Shown here in pieces: positions 37,837-46,706 of a stretch of DNA of 64,000 nucleotides. The position numbers and the translations under genes were made by a program. A model generated the notes under the pieces. It saw only the letters and a list, made by a program, of their open reading frames with translations. It had not been told where the DNA came from and made no database searches. Source of the DNA: Prauserella salsuginis (GTDB taxonomy: Bacteria > Actinomycetota > Actinomycetes > Mycobacteriales > Pseudonocardiaceae); assembly GCF_024648885.1 (NCBI RefSeq), contig NZ_JANBBF010000010.1:558001-622000 (forward strand), read 5' to 3'. Position 1 is the stretch's first letter; every line of letters begins with the position of its first letter.

Positions 37837-39204
37837 GTGGCCAAGAAGACGTCGAGTACCTACCGCTGCGCCGAATGCGGCTACGAGGTCGCCAAATGGG
37901 TCGGCCGGTGCCCGGAATGCCAGGCGTGGGGGACGATCGAGGAACGCGGTGACGCGCGTCCGCAGGTCGCGCGCGTGGCCGCGGGCGCGCCGAGCGCGCC
38001 CGCGCGGCCCATCGCGCAGGTGGACGTCGAGTCGTCGCGGGCGGCTCCGACCGGTGTGTCCGAGCTCGACCGGGTGCTGGGCGGCGGGCTAGTACCCGGC
38101 GTCGTGGTGCTGTTGGCAGGCGAGCCCGGGGTCGGCAAGTCGACCCTGCTGCTCGAGGTCGCGTACCGCTGGGCGGCGGAGAGCGGCTCGGCGGCGTTGT
38201 ACGTCACAGGCGAGGAATCGGCGGGACAGGTGCGCCTGCGCGCCGAGCGCACCGGCAACGTCGACGACGCCATGTTCCTCGCCGCCGAGAGCGACCTGTC
38301 CGCGCTGCTGGGGCACGTCGACGACGTCAAGCCCGGCTTGCTGATCGTCGACTCGGTCCAGACCATGTCGTCCCCGCAGGTCGACAGCTCGCCGGGCGGT
38401 GTCACCCAGGTCCGGGCGGTCACGTCGGCGCTCGTCGCGCTCGCCAAGGAACGAGGACTGCCGGTGGTGCTCGTCGGGCACGTCACCAAGGAGGGTTCGG
38501 TCGCGGGGCCGCGCGTGCTGGAGCACCTCGTCGACGTCGTCCTGCACTTCGAAGGTGACCGGCATTCGACGTTGCGCATGGTCCGCGGGGTGAAGAACCG
38601 GTTCGGGGCCGCCGACGAGATCGGGTGTTTCGAACTGCGCGACGACGGCATCGCGGGTGTTCCCGACCCGTCGGGGCTGTTCGTCAACCGACATGCCGAA
38701 GCAGTTCCGGGTACCGCGGTGACCGTGACGGTCGAGGGCAAGCGTCCACTGTTGGCCGAGGTGCAGGCGCTCGTCGGGAAGTCGTACCTGAATCAGCCGC
38801 GGCGCGCGGTCAGTGGGCTCGACTCCTCGCGCGTGAGCATGGTGCTGGCCGTGCTGGAGAAGCGTGGTGGCGTGCAGCTCGGAGACAAGGACGTCTACGT
38901 GGCCACCGTCGGCGGGATGAAGGTGACCGAGCCCGCGGTGGACCTCGCGGCTGCGCTCGCGGTGTCGTCGGCGTTCACCGATCAGGCGCTGTCGCCGAAG
39001 CTGGTCGCGATCGGGGAGGTCGGCCTCGCCGGTGAGGTGCGGCGGGTGACCGGGGTCGGCAGACGGTTGACCGAAGCGGCGCGCATGGGCTTCACCCATG
39101 CCCTCGTACCGCCGGATCCGGGGCCGCTGCCCGACGGCATCAAGGCTCTCGAGGTCGCCGACCTGGCCAGCGCCGTCCACGCGGTCGGTTACGTGCCCGA
39201 TTGA
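37837..39204 (+). CDS. radA: DNA repair protein RadA
   Basis: RecA-like ATPase that drives branch migration in recombination. The 455-aa protein has the N-terminal zinc finger (CAECGYEVAKWVGRCPEC), Walker A GEPGVGKST, the RadA-specific KNRFG motif and a C-terminal Lon-like domain. GTG 37837 is the start that gives the usual N-terminus; it lacks a strong ribosome site, and an in-frame GTG eight codons upstream is also possible. disA, the usual next gene, is missing. Confidence 0.95.
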   Translation: MAKKTSSTYRCAECGYEVAKWVGRCPECQAWGTIEERGDARPQVARVAAGAPSAPARPIAQVDVESSRAAPTGVSELDRVLGGGLVPGVVVLLAGEPGVGKSTLLLEVAYRWAAESGSAALYVTGEESAGQVRLRAERTGNVDDAMFLAAESDLSALLGHVDDVKPGLLIVDSVQTMSSPQVDSSPGGVTQVRAVTSALVALAKERGLPVVLVGHVTKEGSVAGPRVLEHLVDVVLHFEGDRHSTLRMVRGVKNRFGAADEIGCFELRDDGIAGVPDPSGLFVNRHAEAVPGTAVTVTVEGKRPLLAEVQALVGKSYLNQPRRAVSGLDSSRVSMVLAVLEKRGGVQLGDKDVYVATVGGMKVTEPAVDLAAALAVSSAFTDQALSPKLVAIGEVGLAGEVRRVTGVGRRLTEAARMGFTHALVPPDPGPLPDGIKALEVADLASAVHAVGYVPD

Positions 39205-39362
39205 CGGGTGCCGTCGAGGCCCGTCGTTCCGTCTGGTGTCGCTGAGGTTGCCTGGCAGGATGAAGGCTCGTGCGGGCTGGATCGACCGTGCGGGCCTTGG
39301 GGAGCGTGCCCGGCGCGGATGTGTTGTCAGTGCCTGGTCACCCGAGGAAGTGAGACGCCGCC

Positions 39363-39719
39363 ATGACATCGATCGCGGACCACGACGCCTACATCGCCGC
39401 TGCGCCCGAAGCGCTCCGGCCTTCACTGACTCCACTGCGTGAGCTGTTGGCACGCGTGCTGCCGGACGCGGAGGAGATCGTCGCGTACAACATGCCGGGT
39501 TTCAGCATCGACGGCACTGTGATCGCGAGCTATGCGGCATTCAGCAAACAGTGCGGGCTGTATGTCCAGCCGGGCGCTGTCGCCGAGCATGCCGACGCGA
39601 TCGCGGCCGCCGGCCTGAAGTCCACGAAGACAGGCATCACCTTCACGCCGCGCAAACCGATTCCGGACGGCCTCGTCGAGGATCTGGTGCGCGCTTCGCG
39701 GAAGGCCGCCGGGGTCTGA
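39363..39719 (+). CDS. DUF1801 / YdhG-like protein
   Basis: A 118-aa protein of the DUF1801 family (YdhG/frataxin-like fold), shown by EEIVAYNMPGF and the TKTGITFTPRKPIP ending. Related proteins have been suggested as iron chaperones. GAGGAAG lies 9 bases before ATG 39363. It occupies the place beside radA where disA normally sits. Confidence 0.85.
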   Translation: MTSIADHDAYIAAAPEALRPSLTPLRELLARVLPDAEEIVAYNMPGFSIDGTVIASYAAFSKQCGLYVQPGAVAEHADAIAAAGLKSTKTGITFTPRKPIPDGLVEDLVRASRKAAGV

Positions 39720-39900
39720 ACGCGGGCGCGGGGCAGATCGAGGGCGCGAGGCAGATCGAGGGCGGAGGGCGGCGCGCTCGATCAGACGCCGGGCCGTGCG
39801 GCGTGGCGTTCCGGTCAGCCGGCCGGGACGCCCCCGACGTACGCCCCGGCCGGCTACGCGGGAGGGACGTACCGAGGCGCGCGTGCTGGTGCATACTCGG

Positions 39901-39928
39901 CCATTTTGTGATGTGAATCACAAAATGG
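39901..39928. promoter_or_regulatory. Perfect palindrome with CRP-type core
   Basis: Arms CCATTTTGTGAT and ATCACAAAATGG are perfect complements around GTGA. The core is TGTGA-N6-TCACA, the exact binding pattern of Crp/Fnr-family proteins (Crp and GlxR in actinobacteria). It lies between convergent genes, so it may instead be part of a double terminator. Confidence 0.5.
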
Positions 39929-39960
39929 GGCTGTCCGATCTTGTGACCGGACAGCCCCAT
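39925..39960 (-). terminator. Terminator of otsB-GH15
   Basis: ATGGGGCTGTCCG and its perfect complement form a 13-bp stem with a 10-base loop, starting 12 bases after the fusion gene stop and sharing its left arm with the CRP-type palindrome. Confidence 0.75.
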
Positions 39961-39972
39961 CGACGGACGTCG

Positions 39973-42504
39973 TCACCGCGAGAGCAGCCTCGCGCAGCGG
40001 ATGAGTCCGATGTGGGAGTACGCCTGCGGATGATTGCCGAGTGAACGCTCGGCGACCGGGTCGTACTGTTCCGGCAGCAGCCCGGTCGGGCCCGCGGCGT
40101 CGACGAGCTGGTCGAACAGCTCCTCGGCCTCCGTGCGCCGTCCGGTGAGCAGGTACGCCTCGATGAGCCACGCGGCGCACAGGTGGAAGCCGCCTTCGCC
40201 GCCGGGCAGGCCGTCGTCGCGGTGGTAGCGGTACACGGTCGCACCGCTGCGCAGCTCGGCCTCGATCGCGGTGACCGTCTGCTGGAACCGCTCGTCCTGC
40301 GGGTCGAGCAGGCCGGCCAGGCCGACGAACAGCGACGCGGCGTCGAGGTCGGTGCCGTCGTAGGCCGTGGTGTAGGCCTTGACCTCGGCGTTCCAGCCGT
40401 TCTCGAGCACGTCGGCGGCGATCTCGTCGCGCAGTTCCGGCCAGCTCGCCGGGATCTCGCGGCCGTATACCTCGCCGAGACGGATGGCCAGGTCGAGCGT
40501 CTGCCAGCACATCACGCGGGAGTACACGCGGTGCCGGGGCACGTGCCGCTCCTCCCAGATGCCGTGGTCGGGTTCGTCCCAGCGGCGGCTGACCGCCTCG
40601 GCCATCGCCCGCACCATCTGCCAGTCCTCGTCGCGCAGGTCGCCGCGGGCCTCGGCGAGTGTCATCACGAGTTCGACGACGGGGCCGAAGACGTCGAGCT
40701 GCACCTGGTGGTTGGCGAGGTTGCCGACGCGCACCGGCCGTGAGCCCTTGTAGCCGGGCAGCGAGTCGATGACGGCCTCGGCGCCGAGCTGCGTGCCGGC
40801 GAGGGTGTACAGCGGGTGCAGCCGTTCCGGTCCCGCGAGTGTCGACAGCACGCCGTGCAGCCAGCCGAGGAACGCTTCGGCTTCGTGGAGCGAGCCGAGC
40901 GTGACCAGCTCGCGCATCGTCATCGCGCCGTCGCGGATCCAGCAGTACCGGTAGTCCCAGTTGCGGACGCCGCCGATCTCCTCGGGCAGTGACGTCGTGG
41001 CCGCCGCCATCACGCCGCCCGTGTCGGCGTGGATCAGTCCCCGAAGGGTCAGCGCCGACCGGGTGACCAGTTCGGACTCCACGCTGGGCAGCTTCAGCGT
41101 GCCCGCCCAGGAGCTCCAGTACTGGCCCGCCTCGGCGCGGCGTTCGATCTCGGGAAGCTCGTGCGGGCCGAGGTCGGTGGTGCCGCAGCGCAGCTCCAGC
41201 ACGATCGGCGCGCCGGGCTGTGGCTGCACGAGCGCGGTCGCCGTGTCGTGGATGCCGTCGCTGTTGATCTCCCACTGCACGCCGGGCGAGCGCAGCACGA
41301 AGGCCTCGGAGGTGCCGAGCACCTGCAGCCCCTCGTCATGCTGCACCAGCCGCACGGGCACGCCGCCGAACTCGGGCCGCGGTGCGAAGGTGATCTCCGC
41401 CGTGGCCTCGCCGGAGATCACGCGCACGATGTCGGTGCGGTGGGCGGGCGCTTCCGGCTCCAAGTAGTCGGTGACCAGCAGCCGCGACCAGCGCGTCTCG
41501 ACGGTCATCGTGCCCGGCAGGTAGCGCTGGCCGAGCGGAAGGCCGTTGCGGTGCGGGGCGATCGTGAAGTGGCCCGCGCCCTCGCCGCCCAGCAGGTCGG
41601 CGAACACCGCCGCCGAGTCGGGGCCGGGGTGGGCGAGCCAGGTGAGTTTCGCGTCGGGTGTCAGCAGCGCCACCGAACGCGCCGAGGCCAGCATCGACAG
41701 GCGTTCGATCGGGGCGGCTTGCTCGCCGTAGAGCCAGTTGCGGCGTTCCTCGAGCAGGAACGCCAGGATGGTGGCGACCTGTTCGGTGTCGCCGACCCGG
41801 TGGTGCGCGAGCGTGTCACCGTCGCCGACCTTGATGCCCAGGTCGGGGCCGGTGAGCTGTTCGAACGCCTTCTCGTCGGTGACGTCGTCGCCGATGAACA
41901 GGGCGGCGGTGGCGCCCACCTGGTGGCGCAATGTGCCGAGCGCACTGCCCTTGTTCGTCTGCACGACCGACAGCTCGACGACCTCTTTGCCGTCGGTGAC
42001 GGACACGCCGTCCCACGTGCAGGGGCCGTTGTGGACGGCGTCGACGATGCGGGCGGCGTCCTGCCGCGAGGCGCGGCGGACGTGCACCGCGACGCCCGCG
42101 GGCTTGACCTCCAGTTCGGCGCCCGCGGCGCCGTCCACGATGCGCGTGAGCTCGGTCTCGATACTGTCGCGCAGCTCGCGGGATTCGTCGTCGAGGTCGT
42201 GCACGAAGCCGACGTCGAACTCCGAGCCGTGGCTGCCGACCAGGTGCACCTCGGCAGGCAGTCGCGACAGCGTGGCGAGGTCGCGCAGGGCCCGGCCGGA
42301 GATCACGGCGGTCGTGGTTTCGTGCAGCGCGGCCAGCGACCGGAGCGCGCCGACCGATTCGGCCAGCGGGCGTGCCTCGTCGGGCTTCTCGGTGATCGGT
42401 GCCAGTGTGCCGTCGTAGTCGCAAGCGACCAGCAGGCGCGGCGTCCTGGCGATCTGCATGATCGCGCGCCGCAGCTCAGCGGGCAAGGCCTCGGCGGTCA
42501 ACAC
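39973..42504 (-). CDS. Trehalose-6-phosphatase fused to GH15 hydrolase
   Basis: An 843-aa two-domain protein. Residues 1-255 are OtsB-like: HAD nucleophile CDYDGTL (Asp29, Asp31) and GDDVTDEKAF, which makes trehalose from trehalose-6-phosphate. Residues about 265-843 are a GH15 glucoamylase/trehalase-type enzyme with NWDYRYCWIRDG and the catalytic-acid region LLPEQYDP; mycobacterial members of this group are trehalases. One chain would thus both make and possibly break trehalose. It lies 199 bases after otsA in the same direction. Confidence 0.9.
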   Translation of the reverse strand: MLTAEALPAELRRAIMQIARTPRLLVACDYDGTLAPITEKPDEARPLAESVGALRSLAALHETTTAVISGRALRDLATLSRLPAEVHLVGSHGSEFDVGFVHDLDDESRELRDSIETELTRIVDGAAGAELEVKPAGVAVHVRRASRQDAARIVDAVHNGPCTWDGVSVTDGKEVVELSVVQTNKGSALGTLRHQVGATAALFIGDDVTDEKAFEQLTGPDLGIKVGDGDTLAHHRVGDTEQVATILAFLLEERRNWLYGEQAAPIERLSMLASARSVALLTPDAKLTWLAHPGPDSAAVFADLLGGEGAGHFTIAPHRNGLPLGQRYLPGTMTVETRWSRLLVTDYLEPEAPAHRTDIVRVISGEATAEITFAPRPEFGGVPVRLVQHDEGLQVLGTSEAFVLRSPGVQWEINSDGIHDTATALVQPQPGAPIVLELRCGTTDLGPHELPEIERRAEAGQYWSSWAGTLKLPSVESELVTRSALTLRGLIHADTGGVMAAATTSLPEEIGGVRNWDYRYCWIRDGAMTMRELVTLGSLHEAEAFLGWLHGVLSTLAGPERLHPLYTLAGTQLGAEAVIDSLPGYKGSRPVRVGNLANHQVQLDVFGPVVELVMTLAEARGDLRDEDWQMVRAMAEAVSRRWDEPDHGIWEERHVPRHRVYSRVMCWQTLDLAIRLGEVYGREIPASWPELRDEIAADVLENGWNAEVKAYTTAYDGTDLDAASLFVGLAGLLDPQDERFQQTVTAIEAELRSGATVYRYHRDDGLPGGEGGFHLCAAWLIEAYLLTGRRTEAEELFDQLVDAAGPTGLLPEQYDPVAERSLGNHPQAYSHIGLIRCARLLSR

Positions 42505-42703
42505 TCCTCCTTGGGAAAGATGTGCAGAGTGGCTTGCGTAGCGGTGCGGGTGGCGAGTGCCGGTTCACCTGATCGGCTGTCCCCGTGCGGGGAACCGCCC
42601 GCTTGCCGGGGATTGCACGCTGCGAACCTGCGGTGGCGCAGGCGGAGAGCCCCACGTCAAGTGACTGCGTGACTTCTACACCCCGCCCTCGCGAGGGGAG
42701 TGA

Positions 42704-44317
42704 TCAGGTCGTCGGCCCGGCCCCGAGGGCTTCGAGGAACGAGCGCGCCCACCTGTCGACGTCGTGCGTCAGTACTTGACGACGCAAGGCGCGCATCCTT
42801 CGGCGACCTTCCGCGGGGTCGAGCTTAATAGCCTGTTCGAGGGCGTTCTTCACCCCGTCCAGGTCGTGCGGGTTGACCAGGAAAGCGCTGCTCAGTTCGG
42901 CCGCTGCGCCGGCGAACTCGGACAGCAGCAGCGCGCCGCCGAGGTCGTGGCGGGCAGCGACGTACTCCTTGCAGACGAGGTTCATGCCGTCGCGCAGCGG
43001 GGTCACGACCATGACGTCGGCGGCCAGGAACATGGCCGCGAGTTCGCTGCGGTCGATGGACTGGTGCAGATAGTGCAGCACCGTGTGCCCGACCCGGCCG
43101 AACTCGCCGTTGATGCGCCCGACGATCTGCTCGATGTCGACGCGCATCTGCTGGTAGTGCTCGACGCGTTCGCGGCTGGGTGTGGCCAGCTGGATGAACG
43201 TGACGTCGTCCGGTTCGACGCGGCCCTCCTGCAGCAGTTCGTGGAAGGCTTGCAGCCGCAGGTCGATGCCCTTGGTGTAGTCGAGCCGGTCGATGCCGAG
43301 CAGGATCTTCTTCGGGCTGCCCAGCTCCTCTCGCACCTGCGCGGCACGGTCGATGACGGATCGGGTGCGGGAGAGCTTGTCGAGGCCCGCGGCGTCGATC
43401 GAGATGGGGAACGCGCCGACCCGCACGGTGCGGTCGTCGACCTGCACCATGCCGGGCCGCGAGCGCACGCCCACCGAGCCGCGACTCGGTTCGAGTCCGA
43501 TGAGCTGGCGCGCCAGCCACAGGAAGTTCTGCGCGCCGCCGGGTCGGTGGAAACCGACGAGGTCGGCACCGATCAGGCCCCGCACGATCTCCGCCCGCCA
43601 CGGCAGCTGCATGAACAGCTCGACCGGCGGGAACGGGATGTGCAGGAAGAAGCCGATGCGCAGGTCCGGCCGCAGTTCGCGGAGCATCGTCGGCACGAGT
43701 TGCAGCTGGTAGTCCTGCACCCACACGGTGGCGCCGTCGCCGGCCACGGCCGCGGCGGCCTCGGCGAACCGCTGGTTGACGCGCACGTACGCGTCCCACC
43801 AGCTGCGGTCGAAGATCGGGCGTGCGACGACGTCGTGGTACAGCGGCCACAGCGTGGCGTTGGAGAAGCCTTCGTAGTAGTCACGGACCTCCGCGGAGCT
43901 CAGCCGCACGGGGTGCAGCACGAGGCCGTCATCGCTGAACTCGTCGACCTCCACGTCGGGCACGCCCGGCCAGCCGACCCATGCGCCGTTGCGGGAGCGG
44001 AGGAAGGGTTCCAGCGCGGACACGAGCCCGCCGGGGCTCTGTGTCCAGCGCTGGTTCCCGTCCTCCGTGCGTTCGAGGTCCACCGGCAGCCGGTTGGCGA
44101 CGACCACGAACTCCGCTCCCGCGTGTTCCCGGCCGGACCCCGGCTCCGGGGCACCGCCGGGTTCGGCTCCGTTCGACGATGCTCCGCTCGAAGGCGTGAC
44201 GTCCGAGGGCTCTGCCTTCGAGGGTGCTGCGTTCGATGGCGCTGCGTTCGAGGGCATTGCGTGCGATGGCGCTGCGTTCGTGGGCACTGCGTTCGGCTTC
44301 TCCTGCGCGGGGGCCAT
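42704..44317 (-). CDS. otsA: Trehalose-6-phosphate synthase OtsA
   Basis: GT20 glycosyltransferase joining glucose from a nucleotide sugar to glucose-6-phosphate. From about residue 68 it is typical: [32 protein letters not shown] and [15 protein letters not shown]. The first 65 residues are an extra disordered segment of Asn-Ala-Ala-Pro-Ser repeats coded by a 15-bp DNA repeat. A start at a valine/methionine nearer residue 68 cannot be excluded. It lies between a ThrE-family gene (24-base gap) and the otsB-GH15 gene. Confidence 0.93.
   Translation of the reverse strand: MAPAQEKPNAVPTNAAPSHAMPSNAAPSNAAPSKAEPSDVTPSSGASSNGAEPGGAPEPGSGREHAGAEFVVVANRLPVDLERTEDGNQRWTQSPGGLVSALEPFLRSRNGAWVGWPGVPDVEVDEFSDDGLVLHPVRLSSAEVRDYYEGFSNATLWPLYHDVVARPIFDRSWWDAYVRVNQRFAEAAAAVAGDGATVWVQDYQLQLVPTMLRELRPDLRIGFFLHIPFPPVELFMQLPWRAEIVRGLIGADLVGFHRPGGAQNFLWLARQLIGLEPSRGSVGVRSRPGMVQVDDRTVRVGAFPISIDAAGLDKLSRTRSVIDRAAQVREELGSPKKILLGIDRLDYTKGIDLRLQAFHELLQEGRVEPDDVTFIQLATPSRERVEHYQQMRVDIEQIVGRINGEFGRVGHTVLHYLHQSIDRSELAAMFLAADVMVVTPLRDGMNLVCKEYVAARHDLGGALLLSEFAGAAAELSSAFLVNPHDLDGVKNALEQAIKLDPAEGRRRMRALRRQVLTHDVDRWARSFLEALGAGPTT
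44214..44296. repeat. 15-bp tandem repeat in the otsA start
   Basis: About five units of gctgcgttcgagggc or close variants, in frame, encode the NAAPS repeats at the N-terminus of OtsA. Confidence 0.85.
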
Positions 44318-44341
44318 GGGTTGAACATTAGCGCGGCGCGG

Positions 44342-45868
44342 CTATTCCGGGCTTCCTCCTGGATCGAGGGGCCCGGCCATGCGTGGTCCGGCGAGCTTGC
44401 GTTCCAGTCTGCCGAGTCCGGTTCGGACGGGCTGGGCGAGGAACTCGCCGAACACCACGCCCGAGGCGAGAGCGATACCCGTCGCGACCGCACCCATCAG
44501 CGGCGTCATATTACCGAAATCGGCCAATTCGGACAGTCCGCGGTAGGTCGCGAAACCCGGCAGCAGTGGAGTGATGCCGGATACGGCCACGACCAGCGGT
44601 GTCACCTTGAGTCTGCGCGCCATGACGCCGCCGCCGAGGCCGACGAGCGTGGCCGCCACCGCCGACGCGACGATCGGACCCGCCTCGATCACCATCAGCG
44701 TGCCGTAGGCGCACGCGCCCACCGCGCCCGCACACGCGGCGACCAGCAGCGGGCGCAGGCTCGAGTACGACGCGAGCGCGAAGCACGCCGCCGCACCCGT
44801 GCCGGCCAGGATCACGATCGGCAGGTTCAGCACCTGTAGCGACGGCACCGACGGCACGGGGGTGCTCGCGGCGCCGAAGTACTCGGCGATTTGCATGCCG
44901 CCTGCCACGCCGGCGATCAGTCCCGCCGACATCAGGGCGACCTCGAGACTTCGGCCCGCCGCGGTGACGTAGTAGCCGGTGATGGCGTCCTGCACCGCCG
45001 AGACGGTCGACAGCCCGGACAGCAGCACCGTCAGGGCCGCGGCCACGACCAACGTCGGTCTCTCCAGCGGCAGCAGACCCAGGTTGACCACGCCGATCGC
45101 CGCCGCCGACGCCAGCACCCCGCCGGTCATCTGCTGGAAGAAGAACGGCATGGAGACGCGGTTCAGCATGCGGCCGACCCGGTCGGTCACGGCACTGATC
45201 ACGAACGCGACCAACGCGGTCCAGATGTCACCGCCGAGCAGCAGGCCGATGAAGCCGGCCATGCCGCCCCACGCCAGCGTCGACACCCACCGCGGGTACG
45301 GGTGGCCGGCGCCGGTGACGCGGTGCAGTTCGGCGTAGGCCTCCTCTGCGCTGAGCTTGTTGCGGAGCAGCCTCTGCACGAGGCGTTCGGTGTCGGACAG
45401 CCGTGTGTAGTCGAGGCTCCGGGACCGGACCACACGCAGCGCCGTCACCGGCGACAGGTCGCTGCCCCGGTGGCACGACACGGTGATCGACGTGAAGATC
45501 ACCTCGACCTCGCAGTGGGGCAGGCCGAGCGCGCGGGTGAGAGCGAGGATCGTCGCTGTGACGTCGGAGGCACCGGCTCCGCTGGCCATCTGGACCTCGC
45601 CGATGCGGACGACGAGGTCGAGCACCATGTGCACGGTCGGTTCGTCGGGCAGCTGGGGGCCGATGGCCGCGTCGGGTTCGACCGCGGGGTGCTCGCCGGT
45701 GGGGGCCTCGAGGATCTGCCAGGCGCGCTGCCGGAGATTGCGGCCGCGTTGCTGACGAGAACCACGGTTGCTGTCGCCTTCGTGCTTGCGATCCTCGGCC
45801 GGCGCTTCGAGGATCTGCCACGCGTGCCGGCGATGTCCCGCCGTTCTCGCGCGCGGCTTCAGTTTCAT
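44342..45868 (-). CDS. ThrE-family threonine/serine exporter
   Basis: A 508-aa membrane protein joining the two halves of the ThrE family: an N-terminal cytoplasmic/DUF1212 part (about 75-300) and a C-terminal DUF3815-like part, together with about ten hydrophobic segments. C. glutamicum ThrE exports L-threonine and L-serine. The N-terminal tail repeats AWQILEAP at residues 16-23 and 49-56. GGGAGGTGGGG precedes ATG 45868. Substrate is inferred from the family. Confidence 0.87.
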   Translation of the reverse strand: MKLKPRARTAGHRRHAWQILEAPAEDRKHEGDSNRGSRQQRGRNLRQRAWQILEAPTGEHPAVEPDAAIGPQLPDEPTVHMVLDLVVRIGEVQMASGAGASDVTATILALTRALGLPHCEVEVIFTSITVSCHRGSDLSPVTALRVVRSRSLDYTRLSDTERLVQRLLRNKLSAEEAYAELHRVTGAGHPYPRWVSTLAWGGMAGFIGLLLGGDIWTALVAFVISAVTDRVGRMLNRVSMPFFFQQMTGGVLASAAAIGVVNLGLLPLERPTLVVAAALTVLLSGLSTVSAVQDAITGYYVTAAGRSLEVALMSAGLIAGVAGGMQIAEYFGAASTPVPSVPSLQVLNLPIVILAGTGAAACFALASYSSLRPLLVAACAGAVGACAYGTLMVIEAGPIVASAVAATLVGLGGGVMARRLKVTPLVVAVSGITPLLPGFATYRGLSELADFGNMTPLMGAVATGIALASGVVFGEFLAQPVRTGLGRLERKLAGPRMAGPLDPGGSPE

Positions 45869-46100
45869 ACGGCCCCACCTCCCTAGCTGCTCATCTGTTC
45901 CCCCATGGCATCGGCTGTCGGGCCCGCGCCGTTGCACCCCGGATCATGTGTCCTGTGCCACGTTTCGGAACGATCTGTTGCGCCGAGTCCAATTTACTCA
46001 CTTGTAGGCGTTTTCGCAGGTAGGAGTGTGTGTTCGAGGTGTGTTGGGCTGCTGTGTGTTGCGGGTTCAGGGAGGTTCGTCCGCGCCGGGGCCGCGGTTC

Positions 46101-46106
46101 TATACT
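46101..46106 (+). promoter_or_regulatory. -10 element of tRNA-Thr
   Basis: TATACT, a good -10 hexamer, lies 32 bases before the tRNA. No convincing -35 was found at the usual distance. Confidence 0.4.
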
Positions 46107-46137
46107 GGATGCGCGCGCTCGCCCCGTGGGGAGCCGT

Positions 46138-46210
46138 GCCGGCATAGCTCAGTTGGTAGAGCAGCTGTCTTGTAAACAGCAGGTCGCGGGTTCGAATCCT
46201 GTTGCCGGCT
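46138..46210 (+). tRNA. tRNA-Thr (anticodon TGT)
   Basis: A full cloverleaf of 73 bases: acceptor GCCGGCA/TGCCGGC, D arm with AGTTGGTAGAGC, anticodon stem GCTGT/ACAGC with loop CTTGTAA (anticodon TGT), and T loop GGTTCGAATCC. The CCA end is not encoded. It is followed 9 bases later by a strong terminator. Confidence 0.97.
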
Positions 46211-46219
46211 CCGATGTGG

Positions 46220-46252
46220 CCAGGGGGCTTCCGGTTTCCGGAAGCCCCCTGG
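46220..46252 (+). terminator. Terminator of tRNA-Thr
   Basis: A perfect 15-bp stem (CCAGGGGGCTTCCGG) with loop TTT, followed by TTGCGTT. Confidence 0.92.
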
Positions 46253-46289
46253 TTGCGTTCGATCTCCGTCGTAGGCCAGCGGCGGCTCG

Positions 46290-46706
46290 TCGCATCGGCG
46301 TCGCTCAGTGCGTGGCCGCCACTGCGAACGCGTGGGGTGTCGACCGGTCGCAACACACTCTCGGGTCGCATCGAACAGGGTCTCGACGGCCACCTCGGCG
46401 CCGGCGGGCTGGACGAAGTGGTGGCCGTCCCACGTGAAGTAGTCGACCTCGCATTTGTTGGAACCGCTCGCGGGCACGATCTCCGGCGACTCGGTAGCCA
46501 TCCCTCGGACCCGCGTGGGCCGGTTGTCGGCCTGGTCGACTACTCGGTGCCGTTCGGCGTGGGGATGGGTCCACGAGTCGCCGCACCCGTTCGGGCGGTC
46601 CATCTCGATCGTGCGCAACATCGACCCGTCCGACCAGGGCTGGTGCATGACGCCTGTGTCCTCACACAGCTGGCAGGCGTGCCGGCCGACTAGTCCGGGA
46701 CCGTCC
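46290..46706 (-). pseudogene. Possible gene remnant beside tRNA-Thr
   Basis: On the minus strand this stretch has strong GC third-position bias and a protein-like composition, including HACQLCEDTG (a possible zinc-binding Cys pair) and YFTWDGHHF. But it has no believable start apart from an internal ATG at 46648, and its frame stays open through the tRNA terminator and tRNA, which a working gene would not do. I read it as a fragment that has lost one or both ends; no family was recognised. Confidence 0.4.

Noticed and set aside
39205-39972. disA or a degraded disA next to radA
   Set aside because: The space is filled by DUF1801, repeats-free non-coding DNA and the terminator; no DAC-domain motifs were seen in any frame.
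42764-44839. A 691-codon open plus-strand frame opposite otsA
   Set aside because: Antisense shadow of otsA; no recognisable domain and wrong codon-position GC pattern.
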